DNA of 45,864 bases, from assembly GCA_030053945.1 (NCBI GenBank), contig JASGCW010000014.1, positions 1 through 45,864 on the forward strand, in the 5' to 3' direction. Every line of letters starts with the position of its first letter. The first letter of the stretch is position 1. The translations under genes were made by a program, and so were the position numbers. This document shows positions 1 to 8,816 of this stretch, piece by piece. This DNA comes from Limnohabitans sp. GTDB taxonomy: Bacteria; Bacteroidota; Bacteroidia; Flavobacteriales; Flavobacteriaceae. The notes under the pieces were generated by a model that ran no database searches, was not told the DNA's origin, and was given only the letters and a program-made list of their open reading frames with translations.

Positions 1-227
1 AAATTGGCATTATCTCGCTTTTGCTCTTATCTTGCTAAAAGTTTAAATGAGTTCAGAATATATTAAATGAAAACTGCTTATCATAAACTAACGATTCATT
101 TTGCACGAAGTTATTATCACTGACGACCAATAAAACATAGCTAGTCAACTCTGACACTTTAGTACGTTTAAGCGCAGGTGTTGAATATGTCGAGAATTTA
201 AAACAAATTTTAGCTAAAGAAAAGTAA
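1..227 (+). pseudogene. Decayed C-terminal remnant of a Cys/Met-metabolism PLP enzyme
   Basis: The last open stretch (141-227) reads LVNSDTLVRLSAGVEYVENL and on to KEK and a stop. This matches the well-known C-terminus of the cystathionine gamma-synthase / methionine gamma-lyase family (LVRLSxGxE followed by a terminal helix). An in-frame stop lies just upstream at 138-140. Further upstream, other frames give LAKSLN (about 31-48) and SLTTNK, which fit the preceding family segments only if frameshifts and stops are allowed. I therefore read 1-227 as the decayed 3' end of such a gene, whose 5' part may lie outside the window. Which member of the family it was cannot be told. Confidence 0.5.
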
Positions 228-241
228 GCTATAAAATCAAA

Positions 242-272
242 AAGCCTGAACGAGTTCAGGCTTTTTGATTTA
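242..272. terminator. Intrinsic terminator, usable from both strands
   Basis: Inverted repeat AAAAAGCCTGAAC / GTTCAGGCTTTTT with a 2-nt loop, A-run on one side and T-run on the other. It lies between the decayed remnant (+) and the 3' end of the minus-strand gene at 288, so it can terminate transcription in both directions. Confidence 0.85.
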
Positions 273-287
273 TATGTAGTAATGCTT

Positions 288-1100
288 TTAGTCTAAATAA
301 TAGATGTAACCAAAGTTTAACCAAACTAACCAGTCATTGTGTTTGTTTTCAGGGTATTTGTTTGGATTAGGATTTAAACCATCAACCCAGTTAGAGAAAT
401 AGTATTGAAAACGTAAATCTACTAGTAAATCTGAAAGTGGCGTTAGTTTATAACGTGTACCTACGCTACCTAAAATAGACCAAGCTGTTCCACTTTTAGG
501 AGAAAAACCGTGGTCTTCACCTTCAGAAGGTTCCCAATATTTAGGATGAATATTTAATTTAGATAATTTTTGATCTCCAAAACTTGTTTCTACAGTTGGC
601 GAATAAAAGCTAAAGTGCCCTCCTAAGCTTATGTAAGGTCCCCAGCTTCCAGTAGTCGCAGTAAAGTCTCTGATACTCCAAGGGTAAAACTCTAATTGCA
701 TACCGATGTCTGTTACAGATGTACTACCAGTCATAGCTTTTAACTGAGCAGCATCTATACTTTTTGCTACTTTTTCAGGAGTAACCCATTGACCAAAATG
801 CTCTAAATTAGTCTTACTAAATGATAACTCGCTTCTTAATTTGAAGTGATCATTAAAATAAGTTTCTGGTGTATAACAGTTACAATCTGCTCTGTAAGAA
901 AAGTTTAAATAATGAACAAGTCCAATGCCAAAACCAGTGTTACCAGCGTCTGTTTCAAAATTGTTGCGTTCCCCATAATCTGATTGAAAAGCAACAGGAC
1001 CTGTAATTAATCCTAATTCGTGAGAAAATCCAAATTGTGCATTAGCAAATTGAGATAGTCCAAAAAAGGTAAAAATAAGTGTTCTAAATAATTTGGGCAT
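288..1100 (-). CDS. Secreted flavobacterial protein of unknown function (THC0290_0291-like)
   Basis: A 270-residue protein. It has a signal peptide (hydrophobic residues 8-20, cleavage after ...FANA before Gln22). The mature part is rich in aromatic and alternating residues (FGFSHELGLITG, SYRADCNCY, YFNDHFKLRSELSF, LRFQYYFSNW) and ends in LNFGYIYYLD, which fits a small outer-membrane beta-barrel. I recognise the pattern as a conserved flavobacterial family named in databases after an F. psychrophilum locus; no biochemical function is known to me. A TATATTTG box on the minus strand (1126-1133) sits about 26 bp before the start and supports it. Family naming is from memory. Confidence 0.75.
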   Translation of the reverse strand: MPKLFRTLIFTFFGLSQFANAQFGFSHELGLITGPVAFQSDYGERNNFETDAGNTGFGIGLVHYLNFSYRADCNCYTPETYFNDHFKLRSELSFSKTNLEHFGQWVTPEKVAKSIDAAQLKAMTGSTSVTDIGMQLEFYPWSIRDFTATTGSWGPYISLGGHFSFYSPTVETSFGDQKLSKLNIHPKYWEPSEGEDHGFSPKSGTAWSILGSVGTRYKLTPLSDLLVDLRFQYYFSNWVDGLNPNPNKYPENKHNDWLVWLNFGYIYYLD

Positions 1101-1125
1101 AGCTAATAATTAATTCATTATATGA

Positions 1126-1133
1126 CAAATATA
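1126..1133 (-). promoter_or_regulatory. -7 promoter box (TATATTTG) of the secreted-protein gene
   Basis: Plus strand reads CAAATATA, the complement of TATATTTG, a perfect match to the Bacteroidota -7 consensus TAnnTTTG. No clear -33 TTG was found at the usual distance. Confidence 0.55.
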
Positions 1134-1214
1134 TAAAAACATCAATCAGTTAAAAAGAAAAAGTTAAAAAAATAAATATAATCTTTATATTACTAAAGAA
1201 TATAGTAAAAAGAA

Positions 1215-1244
1215 TTGAATTTTTTTTCAGAAAATGTATATTTG
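1215..1244 (+). promoter_or_regulatory. Promoter of gdhA (TTG-N19-TATATTTG)
   Basis: TTG at 1215-1217 and TATATTTG at 1237-1244, 19 bp apart, match the Bacteroidota housekeeping sigma promoter pattern. The gdhA start lies 48 bp downstream. Confidence 0.65.
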
Positions 1245-1271
1245 CTACTCCAAACTAGAACGTTTTTTTAA

Positions 1272-2636
<1,365 letters not shown>

Positions 2637-2665
2637 TCACAAAGGATAAAACCTGTATAAAATAG

Positions 2666-2697
2666 AGCGCTTCAAAAAATTTGAAGCGCTTTTTTTT
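2666..2697 (+). terminator. Intrinsic terminator of gdhA
   Basis: AGCGCTTCAA / TTGAAGCGCT, a 10-bp stem with a 5-nt loop, followed by eight T residues. Confidence 0.9.
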
Positions 2698-2737
2698 ATG
2701 TCGATATATTAAATAAGATAAAATTTCGTTTTTATTC

Positions 2738-2745
2738 TATATTTG
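2738..2745 (+). promoter_or_regulatory. -7 box (TATATTTG) of porZ
   Basis: Perfect TAnnTTTG match 17 bp before the porZ start codon. No clear -33 element is visible, so confidence is moderate. Confidence 0.5.
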
Positions 2746-2762
2746 TATAAAGTAAATATAAA

Positions 2763-5039
2763 ATGAAAAATAAAGTAGTTGGAATTTTATTGTTCCTTTT
2801 TGTTGGCGGTGTCTATTCGCAAAATAATAAGTTATGGAAAGGCTATTTTTCTTATAATAGTGTTACTGATATATCAGAAGGAAATTCTAATATAATTGCA
2901 ACATCAGAAAATGCTATTTTCAAGAGAAATATAGCTAATAATCAAACAAATAAATTATCTACCGTAGATGGATTATCAGGACAAAAAATAACTCAGGTTT
3001 ATTACAGTAAGGTTTTTAATAAAACAATTATTGGATATGAAACAGGTTTGATAATTGTAATAAATGAAAATGATAATTCAATTTTAAATGTTGTTGATAT
3101 CCTTAATAAGGCTTCGGTACCTCAGAATCAGAAGAAGATTAATCATTTGATGGAGTACAAAGGGAAATTATACATATCTACAGGTTATGGAATTTCAGTT
3201 TTCGATTTAGCAAATTCAGAATTTGGCGATACTTATTTTATTGGTTCAGGAGGGGCAAATGTTAAAATAAATCAAACTACAGTCTATAATAATGAAATAT
3301 TTGCAGTAGCAGATGGGTATGGTATTTTGAAGGCAAATGCGAATAATAATAATCTTATTGATTATAATCAATGGTCTATGTTTGCAAGTGGAAATTGGCT
3401 ATTTGTAGAAAGTTCAGAGAATAAGTTGATAGCACAAAATACTTCAGCTGCATTGTATTCCTATGCTACAGGAGGAACTTTAAGTTTAGTCAGCTCTGTA
3501 AGTGCCTATGCGGTTGACGCAAAATATGCTAGTGGGAATTTTATTATTACTCTTTCAAATATGATTGCTATTTATGATAGTCAATTTAATTTAGTTAATT
3601 CAATTAATCAAAGCACACTGGGAGTTTCTTTTTTTACATGTGCTACAAAAATGAATAATAAAATTTATATAGGTACACAAAACGATGGAGTAAGAGCAGT
3701 AGATTTGAACAACATAAATGTATCGGAAAATATAACTCCAAATGGTCCTCTTAGGAATCGTGTTTTTAGATTAAAATCTTTTTCTAAAGGTTTTTGGGCA
3801 GTTTATGGTGATTATTCTGTAGGGTTTAATCCTTATCCTCTTGATTCTTACGGAGTGAGTAAATTTCAAGTAGATTCAGATTGGAAGCACATACCTTATC
3901 AAAGTCTTTTTGATGCAAAATCGATTAGTGGCGTTTTAATTAATCCAAAAAATGAAAATGAAGTTTATTTAAGCTCCTATTTTTCAGGTCTTATAAAGGT
4001 AGAAAATGATATTCCAAAGATGATTTATAATAACACCAATAGCTCATTATCACCAACACCTCTTAATTCAACTACTGATATTCGTGTTGCTCAACCTGAT
4101 TTTGATAAAAATGGAAATATTTGGATGGTAACTTCATTAACAAATAGTCCAATGCATCAGTTTAAAACTAATGGACAATGGAATTCATATAACTTATCTT
4201 GTATACAATCTCCATTAGAGAATAGCTACAATGGTTTAGTAGTTGATAAGAATGGAACAAAATGGGTGATAACAAATCATGCTGGAGTAGTTGGGTTTAA
4301 TGAAACAAAAAATAAATGTATAACCATAACACATGGTCAAAATCCTGATTTTCCTGCTGAAGATATTAGATGTTTAGCAATCGATAATAAAAATAAATTA
4401 TGGATAGGAACTGTGGCAGGACTTAGAGTATTGCAAAATGTCGATCAGTTATTAACGCAAAATCAATTAAATCCTAATTCTATTATAATTTTAGAAGGAA
4501 ACACAGCCGAAGAATTATTATTTAACCAGTTTATTACAGATATAGTTGTAGATGGAGCAAATAATAAATGGGTAGCTACTGCGGGTGCGGGAGTTTTTCA
4601 TTTTTCGTCTGATGGACAAAAAACACTTCATAGATTTACAACAGCTAATTCTCCGCTACCAAATGATACAGTAATTGATTTAGATATTAATGAAACCACA
4701 GGAGAAGTTTTTTTTGTAACAGATGGAGGAGTGGTTTCTTATGATGGAACAGCTACTAAAGGAAGGGAAAATTTTGAGAATTTAGTTATTTATCCTAATC
4801 CAGTTAGACCAGAATTTAATGGTAATGTTGTAATTACAGGTCTTATGGATAAATCGAATGTGAAAATTACTGATATCGAAGGAAATTTAGTGTATGAAGC
4901 TATTTCTGAGGGAGGAACAGTAGAATGGAATACAACAGTATTTGGTAAAAATAAGGTTGCTTCAGGGGTTTATTTAGTGTTGCTTACTGCTGAAGATGGC
5001 TCTGAGTCTCAAGTTGGTAAAGTTATGGTGGTTCGATAA
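2763..5039 (+). CDS. porZ: Type IX secretion system protein PorZ
   Basis: 758 residues. A signal peptide (cleavage near ...VYSQ, residue 20) precedes two tandem beta-propeller regions, seen as repeated blade motifs such as NNEIFAVADGYGIL, NKIYIGTQNDGV, KNGTKWVI, NKLWIGTVAGL and NNKWVATAGAGV. From about residue 675 comes a type A T9SS C-terminal domain (LVIYPNPV..., GVYLVLL..., GKVMVV). This architecture is that of PorZ, a cell-surface part of the T9SS attachment complex that handles anionic lipopolysaccharide and sorting of cargo at the outer membrane. It overlaps recO by one base (TAATG), so the two are probably co-transcribed. The same domains also occur in generic two-component propeller proteins, but placement next to recO supports PorZ. 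Confidence 0.85.
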   Translation: MKNKVVGILLFLFVGGVYSQNNKLWKGYFSYNSVTDISEGNSNIIATSENAIFKRNIANNQTNKLSTVDGLSGQKITQVYYSKVFNKTIIGYETGLIIVINENDNSILNVVDILNKASVPQNQKKINHLMEYKGKLYISTGYGISVFDLANSEFGDTYFIGSGGANVKINQTTVYNNEIFAVADGYGILKANANNNNLIDYNQWSMFASGNWLFVESSENKLIAQNTSAALYSYATGGTLSLVSSVSAYAVDAKYASGNFIITLSNMIAIYDSQFNLVNSINQSTLGVSFFTCATKMNNKIYIGTQNDGVRAVDLNNINVSENITPNGPLRNRVFRLKSFSKGFWAVYGDYSVGFNPYPLDSYGVSKFQVDSDWKHIPYQSLFDAKSISGVLINPKNENEVYLSSYFSGLIKVENDIPKMIYNNTNSSLSPTPLNSTTDIRVAQPDFDKNGNIWMVTSLTNSPMHQFKTNGQWNSYNLSCIQSPLENSYNGLVVDKNGTKWVITNHAGVVGFNETKNKCITITHGQNPDFPAEDIRCLAIDNKNKLWIGTVAGLRVLQNVDQLLTQNQLNPNSIIILEGNTAEELLFNQFITDIVVDGANNKWVATAGAGVFHFSSDGQKTLHRFTTANSPLPNDTVIDLDINETTGEVFFVTDGGVVSYDGTATKGRENFENLVIYPNPVRPEFNGNVVITGLMDKSNVKITDIEGNLVYEAISEGGTVEWNTTVFGKNKVASGVYLVLLTAEDGSESQVGKVMVVR

Positions 5040-5749
5040 TGTTGGTCAAGACCAAAGCGATTGTTTTAAGTGCTATAAGGTATCAGGAAAAATCATTGAT
5101 AGTAAAATGTTTTACATTCTCTGAAGGATTAAAAAGTTATTTTGTTCCTTCAGCTTTTTCAACCAAGAAGTCTAATCAAAGAATTGCTTATTTTCAACCA
5201 CTAACATTGTTAGAAATAGAAGCTAATCATAAAAATAAGGGAACTTTAGAGTATTTTAAAGAAATAAAGATAGATTATCCATTTAGAACTGTTTATTCAT
5301 CCATTTATAAGAGCACAATAGTGTTGTTTCTTTCGGAAGTTTTACATCATAGTATTTATGAAGAAAAAAACGAAGCACTATTTGAATTCTTGGAAAGTGC
5401 CTTGATTTGGTTAGATAATCATGAAGAAGTAGCAAATTTTCATTTGATCTTATTACTAGAACTTTCAAAATTCTTTGGTTTTTATCCTGATGCTTCAAAT
5501 AACGATTTGCCATTTTTTGACATAGTAGAAGGTTGTTTCGAAAAATTACACGGACTTAACTCTATTTCAGAAAATGAAACTTTTTTGTTTAAAAAATTAT
5601 TACAAGTCAAATTTGATAGTAATCAAAAAATATTTAGTTCAAATGATAGGCAAATCCTTTTAAAAATTCTTTTGGATTATTATACTATCCATCTTCAGGG
5701 TTTTAAAAAACCTAAATCACTGGATGTTTTTAGAGAAATTTTTTCTTGA
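5039..5749 (+). CDS. recO: DNA repair protein RecO
   Basis: 236 residues, normal RecO length. The N-terminus MLVKTKAIVLSAIRYQEKS is the start of the RecO OB-fold, followed by the helical domain (SEVLHHSIYEEKNEALF..., LLELSKFFGFYPD). RecO loads RecA on SSB-coated single-stranded DNA during gap repair. The zinc-binding cysteines found in many RecO proteins are not seen; only isolated Cys residues occur. The start codon overlaps the porZ stop, implying translational coupling. Confidence 0.92.
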   Translation: MLVKTKAIVLSAIRYQEKSLIVKCFTFSEGLKSYFVPSAFSTKKSNQRIAYFQPLTLLEIEANHKNKGTLEYFKEIKIDYPFRTVYSSIYKSTIVLFLSEVLHHSIYEEKNEALFEFLESALIWLDNHEEVANFHLILLLELSKFFGFYPDASNNDLPFFDIVEGCFEKLHGLNSISENETFLFKKLLQVKFDSNQKIFSSNDRQILLKILLDYYTIHLQGFKKPKSLDVFREIFS

Positions 5750-5764
5750 TTTGATAAACAATTC

Positions 5765-5772
5765 TAATTTTG
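5765..5772 (+). promoter_or_regulatory. -7 box (TAATTTTG)
   Basis: TAnnTTTG match 16 bp before the ATG at 5789. A TTG at 5746-5748 gives a slightly short 16-bp spacer. Confidence 0.5.
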
Positions 5773-5788
5773 GCAAAAAAATATAAAA

Positions 5789-7324
5789 ATGAAAAAACTT
5801 ATTTTAACTTTTGTTTTCCTTTTACAATTACAATTTTCATTTTCACAGACTCAGAATTTAGCTACTTTGGCTAAAGGAGACTATTTGGGTTTCAATGCAG
5901 TTTTTGATCAAAAAGACAATCTATTTGGATATGTTGCATTATATGGCTACGGAAAATCTGGTGATAGAACAAAAAAATTCGAATATGTTATTTTAGATAA
6001 AAATCTTAATCCTGTTGCAAATAAAGAATTTGACGGAGATATAACAGCTGGTGATTATTATGCATATATGGATTTTAGAGGTGATATTATTCTAAAGCCA
6101 TCAAGTATGGATTATGCTGGATTGAAGGAAAAAGAATTGTTTTCACCTTCTTCTATGAGAATCAATTTAAAAGAAAATACTATTAAGCGTAGAGTGTACT
6201 TCGATTATGAGGAAGATGGTAAGTTTGTAGAAATAAATGAGCCTAAAAATTGGAAACAAAATGAAAAAGATAATAAGAAAGAAAAAAAACAAAAAGGATA
6301 CAATTTTATTTCAGGAGTGTATGAGATAAAAGAAGGTGGATTTTTAGTTCTTGAATATAAAGATTATACAAAATATATTAATAATAATTGTTTGAGTCGA
6401 TTTGATGAAAACAAGAAGGAACTTTGGAAGTTTAAATACAATACTGATGGGAGCAAAAAAACAAGTGAGGTATTAAATGTGATTGAAAAAGACGAAAAAA
6501 AAATATATTGTATTTTAGAAACTACTAACAAAAGTGAAAAACATTACAATTTACTTGTCATAGATATGCTTACAGGAAAAGAACTTGTAAGAAAAGATTT
6601 TTCTGAGCTTTCAGACACAACCATTGATAATTTGACTGGTTTATATGCTAATGGTAGAAGTATAGATAATATAAAAATTTTCGATGATAAAATTGTTATT
6701 ATAGGTCGAAATTTTCCAAATTCGTATTCGGTTAATGGCTTTGCGAGACTTATTATAAATAAATCCACTCTCGAAATAGAAGAAAAGAGATTTTTTTATG
6801 AAGCTGAATTGAAACCCTTTTTGCCTAAAATAAGCGAGGAGGGATATGTTGAAAATGGTTATATTTTATCTCCACGAGATGTTTTTATTATGAAAGATGG
6901 TAGTGTAAGTATCTTGATGGAAAAAGTAAAATATACTAATTCTGGAATGACAAAATCAACAGATTTAGTGTATGTTTATACTGATAAAGATTTTAAAGTG
7001 AAAGGTGTTCAAACCTTTGAAAAGGAAAAGACAAAAAGTTATGGTGCTTCCGATTATCTTTTTTCACAATATTTAAATGAGGGTAAAGATGTAGTATTCT
7101 TTTATAGAGATTTTCAAAAAGATAATAAAACAAAAGAAAAGAATTGGAACTTATTTATTAATACTTTGATAGGGGGAGAATTTAAACAAGAGCAAGTGCC
7201 TATTTCACAAAAGGATAATTTCTTTGTCTCTCCTTATGTAGCGAAGCAAGGGTATATATTGCTACATGAATATAATAAGAAAGAAAAGTACAATCAAGTT
7301 CGACTAGAACGATTGAATTACTAG
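5789..7324 (+). CDS. Secreted protein of unknown function
   Basis: 511 residues with a clear signal peptide (MKKLILTFVFLLQLQFSFSQ). The mature part has repeated short beta segments of the kind TKKFEYVILDKNLNPVANKEF, DKIVIIGRNFPNS and DLVYVYTDKDFKVKG, which suggests a beta-propeller or a series of beta-sheet repeats. A very lysine/glutamate-rich stretch lies at about residues 153-170. No catalytic motif, sorting domain or lipobox was recognised. It has its own -7 box and ends in a terminator shared with the convergent peptidase gene. I do not recognise a function. Confidence 0.8.
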   Translation: MKKLILTFVFLLQLQFSFSQTQNLATLAKGDYLGFNAVFDQKDNLFGYVALYGYGKSGDRTKKFEYVILDKNLNPVANKEFDGDITAGDYYAYMDFRGDIILKPSSMDYAGLKEKELFSPSSMRINLKENTIKRRVYFDYEEDGKFVEINEPKNWKQNEKDNKKEKKQKGYNFISGVYEIKEGGFLVLEYKDYTKYINNNCLSRFDENKKELWKFKYNTDGSKKTSEVLNVIEKDEKKIYCILETTNKSEKHYNLLVIDMLTGKELVRKDFSELSDTTIDNLTGLYANGRSIDNIKIFDDKIVIIGRNFPNSYSVNGFARLIINKSTLEIEEKRFFYEAELKPFLPKISEEGYVENGYILSPRDVFIMKDGSVSILMEKVKYTNSGMTKSTDLVYVYTDKDFKVKGVQTFEKEKTKSYGASDYLFSQYLNEGKDVVFFYRDFQKDNKTKEKNWNLFINTLIGGEFKQEQVPISQKDNFFVSPYVAKQGYILLHEYNKKEKYNQVRLERLNY

Positions 7325-7331
7325 AAAACAT

Positions 7332-7360
7332 AAAAAAAGCTCCATTAGGAGCTTTTTTTG
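7332..7360. terminator. Bidirectional terminator overlapping the end of the M48 gene
   Basis: AAAAAAAGCTCC / GGAGCTTTTTTT with a 4-nt loop (ATTA). It serves the plus-strand gene ending at 7324; its right half is also the last codons and stop (7345-7347) of the convergent minus-strand peptidase gene. Confidence 0.85.
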
Positions 7361-8652
7361 TAATAATCGGCAATGTTTTTAATTTCATCCAATTTTAAAT
7401 TCCACATAAAATTTAAAAATTGCTGGTAACTTGGACTTTGATTTTTCGGGTCAACACGATCCAAATATCTATTCAATTGATACGCTTTTCTCGCTTCATA
7501 AATTTTGAAAAAGCACTTTCCTAGCCATTCTTTAACAAATGTTTCTTCTTCATCTTGAGGATTCTTCTGCAAAAAGTGCATAGCACTGTAAATTCCTGCG
7601 CCATATTCTTCAGATAGGTAAAGGTTAGGTATGATTTCTATTTTAGCAATTTTTTGAAATTTTTCAAATTCTTCATCAGCATTTATGCTTTTATCATCTG
7701 TTTTAAGCTCTGTGAAATTTTTCTTTAAGTGTGTAATTCTTTCGTCTAATTCTGGATGGGATGATACAGAATCTTTATCTATTTTTTCTTTGTAATGATT
7801 ATAGTTATACGTTGAGAAATCTTCATTTTTAAGCCAGTTTTCATTAAATGCTTGTTTAGGCAAATTGTATAACTTTTTATAGGTGTCTATATGTAATGTT
7901 TTTGGAGATATAGTGTCAAAGTCTTGTAAGTTTTTTAAAGCATTTACAAACTCTATTTTCTTTAAATTTAAGTTTTTGTAAAGCACATAACCTAAAGAGT
8001 CTGCCTCTGTTTCGTGTTTTCGTCTTATAATGCTATTGGAATAAATTTGTTTTTTAAATACATCAAATGCTTTTAGCGTACGATTGTATTTTTCGTCTTT
8101 CAATGAAGAAATGGCAGATTTATTTTTTTTATCATCTTCAATATGAAGTATTTGCATTTTTATATTGTGTTCAAGAATTTTATGTGAAAATTCATGTGAG
8201 ATGATACTTAATAATTGCTCCTTATTGTCAATCCAATTAAATATCCCCATATTTATTACAAACAATCCGTTAGGCATACAATAAGCATTAGGTATGTTAT
8301 TGCGTGAGATTAGAAAAGTTAGATTTTGTGGAATATTAGGGTGTTGCTTTTTTAAATCAGCAGTAATTTTTTGTAAATAATTATCAAACCCAGATTTAAA
8401 AGTAAAGCTTCTGTCTTCTATTTCCTTAATAAAACTTTCTCCGAATTCAGCATATACCTTACTTAACTCTTTTCCGGTTTTTCCTGGATAATTAGTTTTT
8501 AAATTCTTGGTATAATCTTCATTGTTTTTCTTGAATTCTTTCACAAAAGCTTTTCTTTCTGCATAATCTGCAGTGTCTATAGCTTTATAATTTTGTGCAT
8601 TAAGTAATGATACTTGTAATAACACAAATAAATAAAACAGTTTGTTTTTCAT
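7345..8652 (-). CDS. Secreted M48-family zinc metallopeptidase
   Basis: 435 residues from the chosen start. The zinc motif HEFSH is at residues 153-157 and the third ligand is in HETEADSLGY about 65 residues later, the standard M48 (Oma1/HtpX-like) pattern. The chosen start gives a signal peptide (MKNKLFYLFVLLQVSLLNAQ), so the enzyme should be periplasmic or cell-surface. The open frame extends 29 codons further upstream to 8739, but a TACTTTTG promoter box at 8679-8686 (minus) lies inside that extension, so the internal ATG is preferred. The C-terminal part is helical and could contain TPR-like repeats. Substrate is unknown. Confidence 0.87.
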   Translation of the reverse strand: MKNKLFYLFVLLQVSLLNAQNYKAIDTADYAERKAFVKEFKKNNEDYTKNLKTNYPGKTGKELSKVYAEFGESFIKEIEDRSFTFKSGFDNYLQKITADLKKQHPNIPQNLTFLISRNNIPNAYCMPNGLFVINMGIFNWIDNKEQLLSIISHEFSHKILEHNIKMQILHIEDDKKNKSAISSLKDEKYNRTLKAFDVFKKQIYSNSIIRRKHETEADSLGYVLYKNLNLKKIEFVNALKNLQDFDTISPKTLHIDTYKKLYNLPKQAFNENWLKNEDFSTYNYNHYKEKIDKDSVSSHPELDERITHLKKNFTELKTDDKSINADEEFEKFQKIAKIEIIPNLYLSEEYGAGIYSAMHFLQKNPQDEEETFVKEWLGKCFFKIYEARKAYQLNRYLDRVDPKNQSPSYQQFLNFMWNLKLDEIKNIADYYKKSS

Positions 8653-8678
8653 GCTACTAGGACTTGTTTTTAAAGTTG

Positions 8679-8686
8679 CAAAAGTA
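8679..8686 (-). promoter_or_regulatory. -7 box (TACTTTTG) of the M48 peptidase gene
   Basis: Plus strand CAAAAGTA. It lies 27 bp upstream of the chosen ATG and inside the longer open frame, which decides the start. Confidence 0.5.
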
Positions 8687-8755
8687 ATTTTTTCATAACA
8701 ATTTTCATAAAATAAGTAAAGGATTAGGTTTTTAACCATTTTTTGGCTTAGTTAG

Positions 8756-8787
8756 TTTGTCTATTGCTTTACAAATCATTACATTCG
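8756..8787 (+). promoter_or_regulatory. Promoter of ileS (TTTG-N20-TACATTCG)
   Basis: TTTG at 8756-8759 and TACATTCG at 8780-8787 are separated by 20 bp. The -7 box differs from TAnnTTTG at one position. It gives a leader of roughly 25 nt before the ileS ATG. Confidence 0.6.
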
Positions 8788-8816
8788 CCGATTGATTTTT
8801 TTAAATAAATAACGAT

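Noticed and set aside
8653..8739. 29-codon N-terminal extension of the M48 peptidase
   Set aside because: It would bury the signal peptide and contains a good promoter box; the internal ATG at 8652 is the better start.
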